A program made the translations under genes and the position numbers. A DNA stretch of 64,000 nt, taken from positions 13,911-77,910 of the forward strand of contig JABAQU010000019.1 in the NCBI GenBank assembly GCA_019187185.1, in the 5' to 3' direction. The DNA is from Steroidobacteraceae bacterium (GTDB taxonomy: Bacteria > Pseudomonadota > Gammaproteobacteria > Steroidobacterales > Steroidobacteraceae). Numbering within the stretch: the stretch's first letter is position 1; the number at the start of each line of letters is the position of its first letter. The notes beneath the pieces are model-generated. The model was not told the origin of the DNA, made no database searches, and saw nothing but the letters and a program-made list of their open reading frames with translations. Shown piece after piece: positions 62,486 to 64,000 of the stretch.

Positions 62486-64000
62486 CCATGGACTTCTCGC
62501 GCTTCTTCATCGACCGGCCGATCTTCGCGGCGGTACTGTCGATCGTGATCTTCGCCGCGGGCCTGATCGCGATCCCGCTGCTGCCCGTCACCGAATATCC
62601 GGACGTCGTGCCGCCCACGGTGGTGGTGCGCGCCGTCTACCCCGGCGCCAACCCGAAGGTCATCGCCGAGACGGTGGCGACGCCGATCGAGGAGGCGGTG
62701 AACGGCGTCGAGGACATGATGTACATGAAGTCGGTGGCCGGCAGCGACGGCGTGCTGCTCACCACCGTCACGTTCCGCCCGGGGACCGATCCCGACGATG
62801 CCCAGGTAGCCGTGCAGAACCGGGTGAGCCAGGCGCTCGCGCGGCTGCCCGAGGACGTGCGTCGGCAGGGTGTCGTCACGCAGAAGCAGGCGCCGAACCT
62901 CACGCTGGTCGTGAACCTCGTGTCGCCCGACCACCGCTACGACTCGCTGTACCTGCGCAACTACGCGACCCTCGAGGTGAAGGACGAGCTGGTGCGCCTG
63001 CCCGGCGTCGGGGCCGCGCAGGCCTGGGGCGCAGGCGACTACGCGATGCGCATCTGGCTCGATCCCGACAAGGTCGCCGCGCGCGGACTCACGGCCGGCG
63101 ATGTCCTGCGTGCGGTGCGCGAGCAGAACGCGCAGGTCTCGGCCGGCCAGATCGGCGCCGAGCCGAACCCGGGCCGCAGCGAGTTCCTCGTCTCGATCAA
63201 TGCGCAGGGGCGGCTCAGGACGGAGGAGGAGTTCGGCAACATCGTCGTGAAGAGCGGCGCGGACGGCGAACTCGTGCGCCTCGCCGATGTCGCGCGCGTC
63301 GAACTCGGCGCCGGCGACTACACGCTGCGCGCCCGGCTCGACAACAGCGACTCGGTCGCGATCGGCATCTTCGAATCGCCGGGAGCCAACGCGATCGCGG
63401 TATCGGACGCGGTGCGTGCGCGCATGGCGGAGCTCTCGGCCCGGTTCCCGCAGGGTCTGAAGTACGAGATCGTCTACGACCCGACGCAGTTCGTGCGCGA
63501 ATCGATCCGGTCGGTCATCGTCACGCTGCTCGAGGCGATCGTGCTCGTCGTGCTGGTGGTGATCCTGTTCCTGCAGACGTGGCGCGCGTCGATCATCCCG
63601 CTGCTCGCCGTGCCGGTGTCGATCGTGGGCACGTTCGCGGCCCTGCACCTGCTCGGCTTCTCCATCAATACGCTGACCCTCTTCGGGCTCGTGCTCGCGA
63701 TCGGCATCGTGGTCGACGACGCGATCGTCGTGGTCGAGAATGTCGAACGCAACATCCAGGAAGGCAAGTCACCGCTCGCGGCCGCGCACCAGGCGATGCG
63801 TGAGGTGTCGGGCCCGATCATCGCGATTGCGCTCGTGCTCTGCGCGGTCTTCGTGCCGATGTCGTTCCTCTCCGGCGTCACCGGCCAGTTCTACCGCCAG
63901 TTCGCCGTCACGATCGCGATCTCCACCGTCATCTCGGGCATCAACTCGCTGACGCTGTCGCCCGCGCTCGCCGCGCTGCTGCTGCGCGCGCACGATGCGC
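62486..64000 (+). CDS. RND multidrug efflux pump (HAE1 type), 3' end outside window
   Basis: 505 residues are visible and the frame is open to the window end. The N-terminus FSRFFIDRPIFAAVLSIVIF is typical of AcrB/MexF pumps, followed by the porter domain (VVVRAVYPGANPKVIAETVA, VAVQNRVSQALARLPEDVRR) and helices 2-5. The proton-relay aspartates lie in GIVVDDAIVVVENVERNIQE. It exchanges H+ for drugs or metabolites. GAGGAG precedes the ATG. It is coupled to the adaptor upstream and presumably controlled by the divergent LysR. Confidence 0.95.

Overview
This is a gene-dense, high-GC window whose gene order points to a gammaproteobacterium. The diagnostic blocks are ftsY-ftsE-ftsX-rpoH, rsmD-coaD, rpmB-rpmG followed by radC and divergent coaBC-dut, pyrE with divergent xth, and DUF4124, SPOR and STN-type TonB receptor genes. 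Steroidobacterales, Nevskiales or Xanthomonadales-like lineages fit, but the genus cannot be named from sequence alone. I see no tRNA, rRNA, CRISPR array, insertion sequence or phage gene, so this is core chromosome with envelope, nutrient-uptake and efflux genes added.

Layout. 1-4.3 kb: the 3' part of a secreted FN3/sugar-dehydrogenase/diheme cytochrome fusion, a bactofilin, a SPOR lipoprotein and a terminator. 4.3-9.0 kb (minus): a cell-surface signalling unit of ECF sigma factor, FecR anti-sigma and STN-TonB receptor. 9.0-11.8 kb: a two-subunit M16 peptidase. 11.8-15.5 kb: homocysteine methyltransferase and sterol-desaturase genes divergent from a winged-helix/TPR regulator. 15.5-20.5 kb: pirin and a 1355-residue repeated membrane protein of unknown function. 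20.6-26 kb: AraC regulator, VOC protein, PhoD phosphatase and S41 lipoprotein protease, then a gene-free stretch closed by a minus-strand terminator. 26.5-31.4 kb: a probable four-gene minus-strand operon (glutaryl-CoA dehydrogenase, M48 protease, MATE exporter, unknown). 31.4-37 kb: Mpo1-like protein, thioesterase, OmpA lipoprotein, then rpoH, ftsX, ftsE and ftsY. 37-42.4 kb: a broken HhH gene, VolA/Pla-1-type lipase, rsmD, coaD, ggt. 42-51.8 kb: base-excision repair glycosylases, ribosomal proteins L28/L33, bactofilin with a zinc-ribbon partner, radC, coaBC, dut, pyrE, xth, an AmpG-type transporter and a Rieske protein. 51.8-64 kb: MarC, trmB, an orphan lipoprotein, an MHS transporter, rhomboid, Tat-exported M24 peptidase, gdhA, then a LysR regulator divergent from an RND efflux adaptor and pump that runs off the end.

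Gene packing is tight: at least twelve same-strand neighbours share a 4-base ATGA or GTGA overlap, so translational coupling is the rule. Several genes lacking a Shine-Dalgarno sequence have a -10-like hexamer ending exactly six bases before the ATG, as expected for leaderless mRNAs.

The most notable signals are a near-perfect CIRCE (HrcA) operator directly before rpoH, which would join two heat-shock circuits; the internally repeated giant membrane protein; the leaderless-promoter pattern; a candidate RNA or long 3' UTR at 26.04-26.49 kb; a hidden HhH gene with no usable start; and a glycosylase whose Arg-rich tail is antisense to its neighbour.
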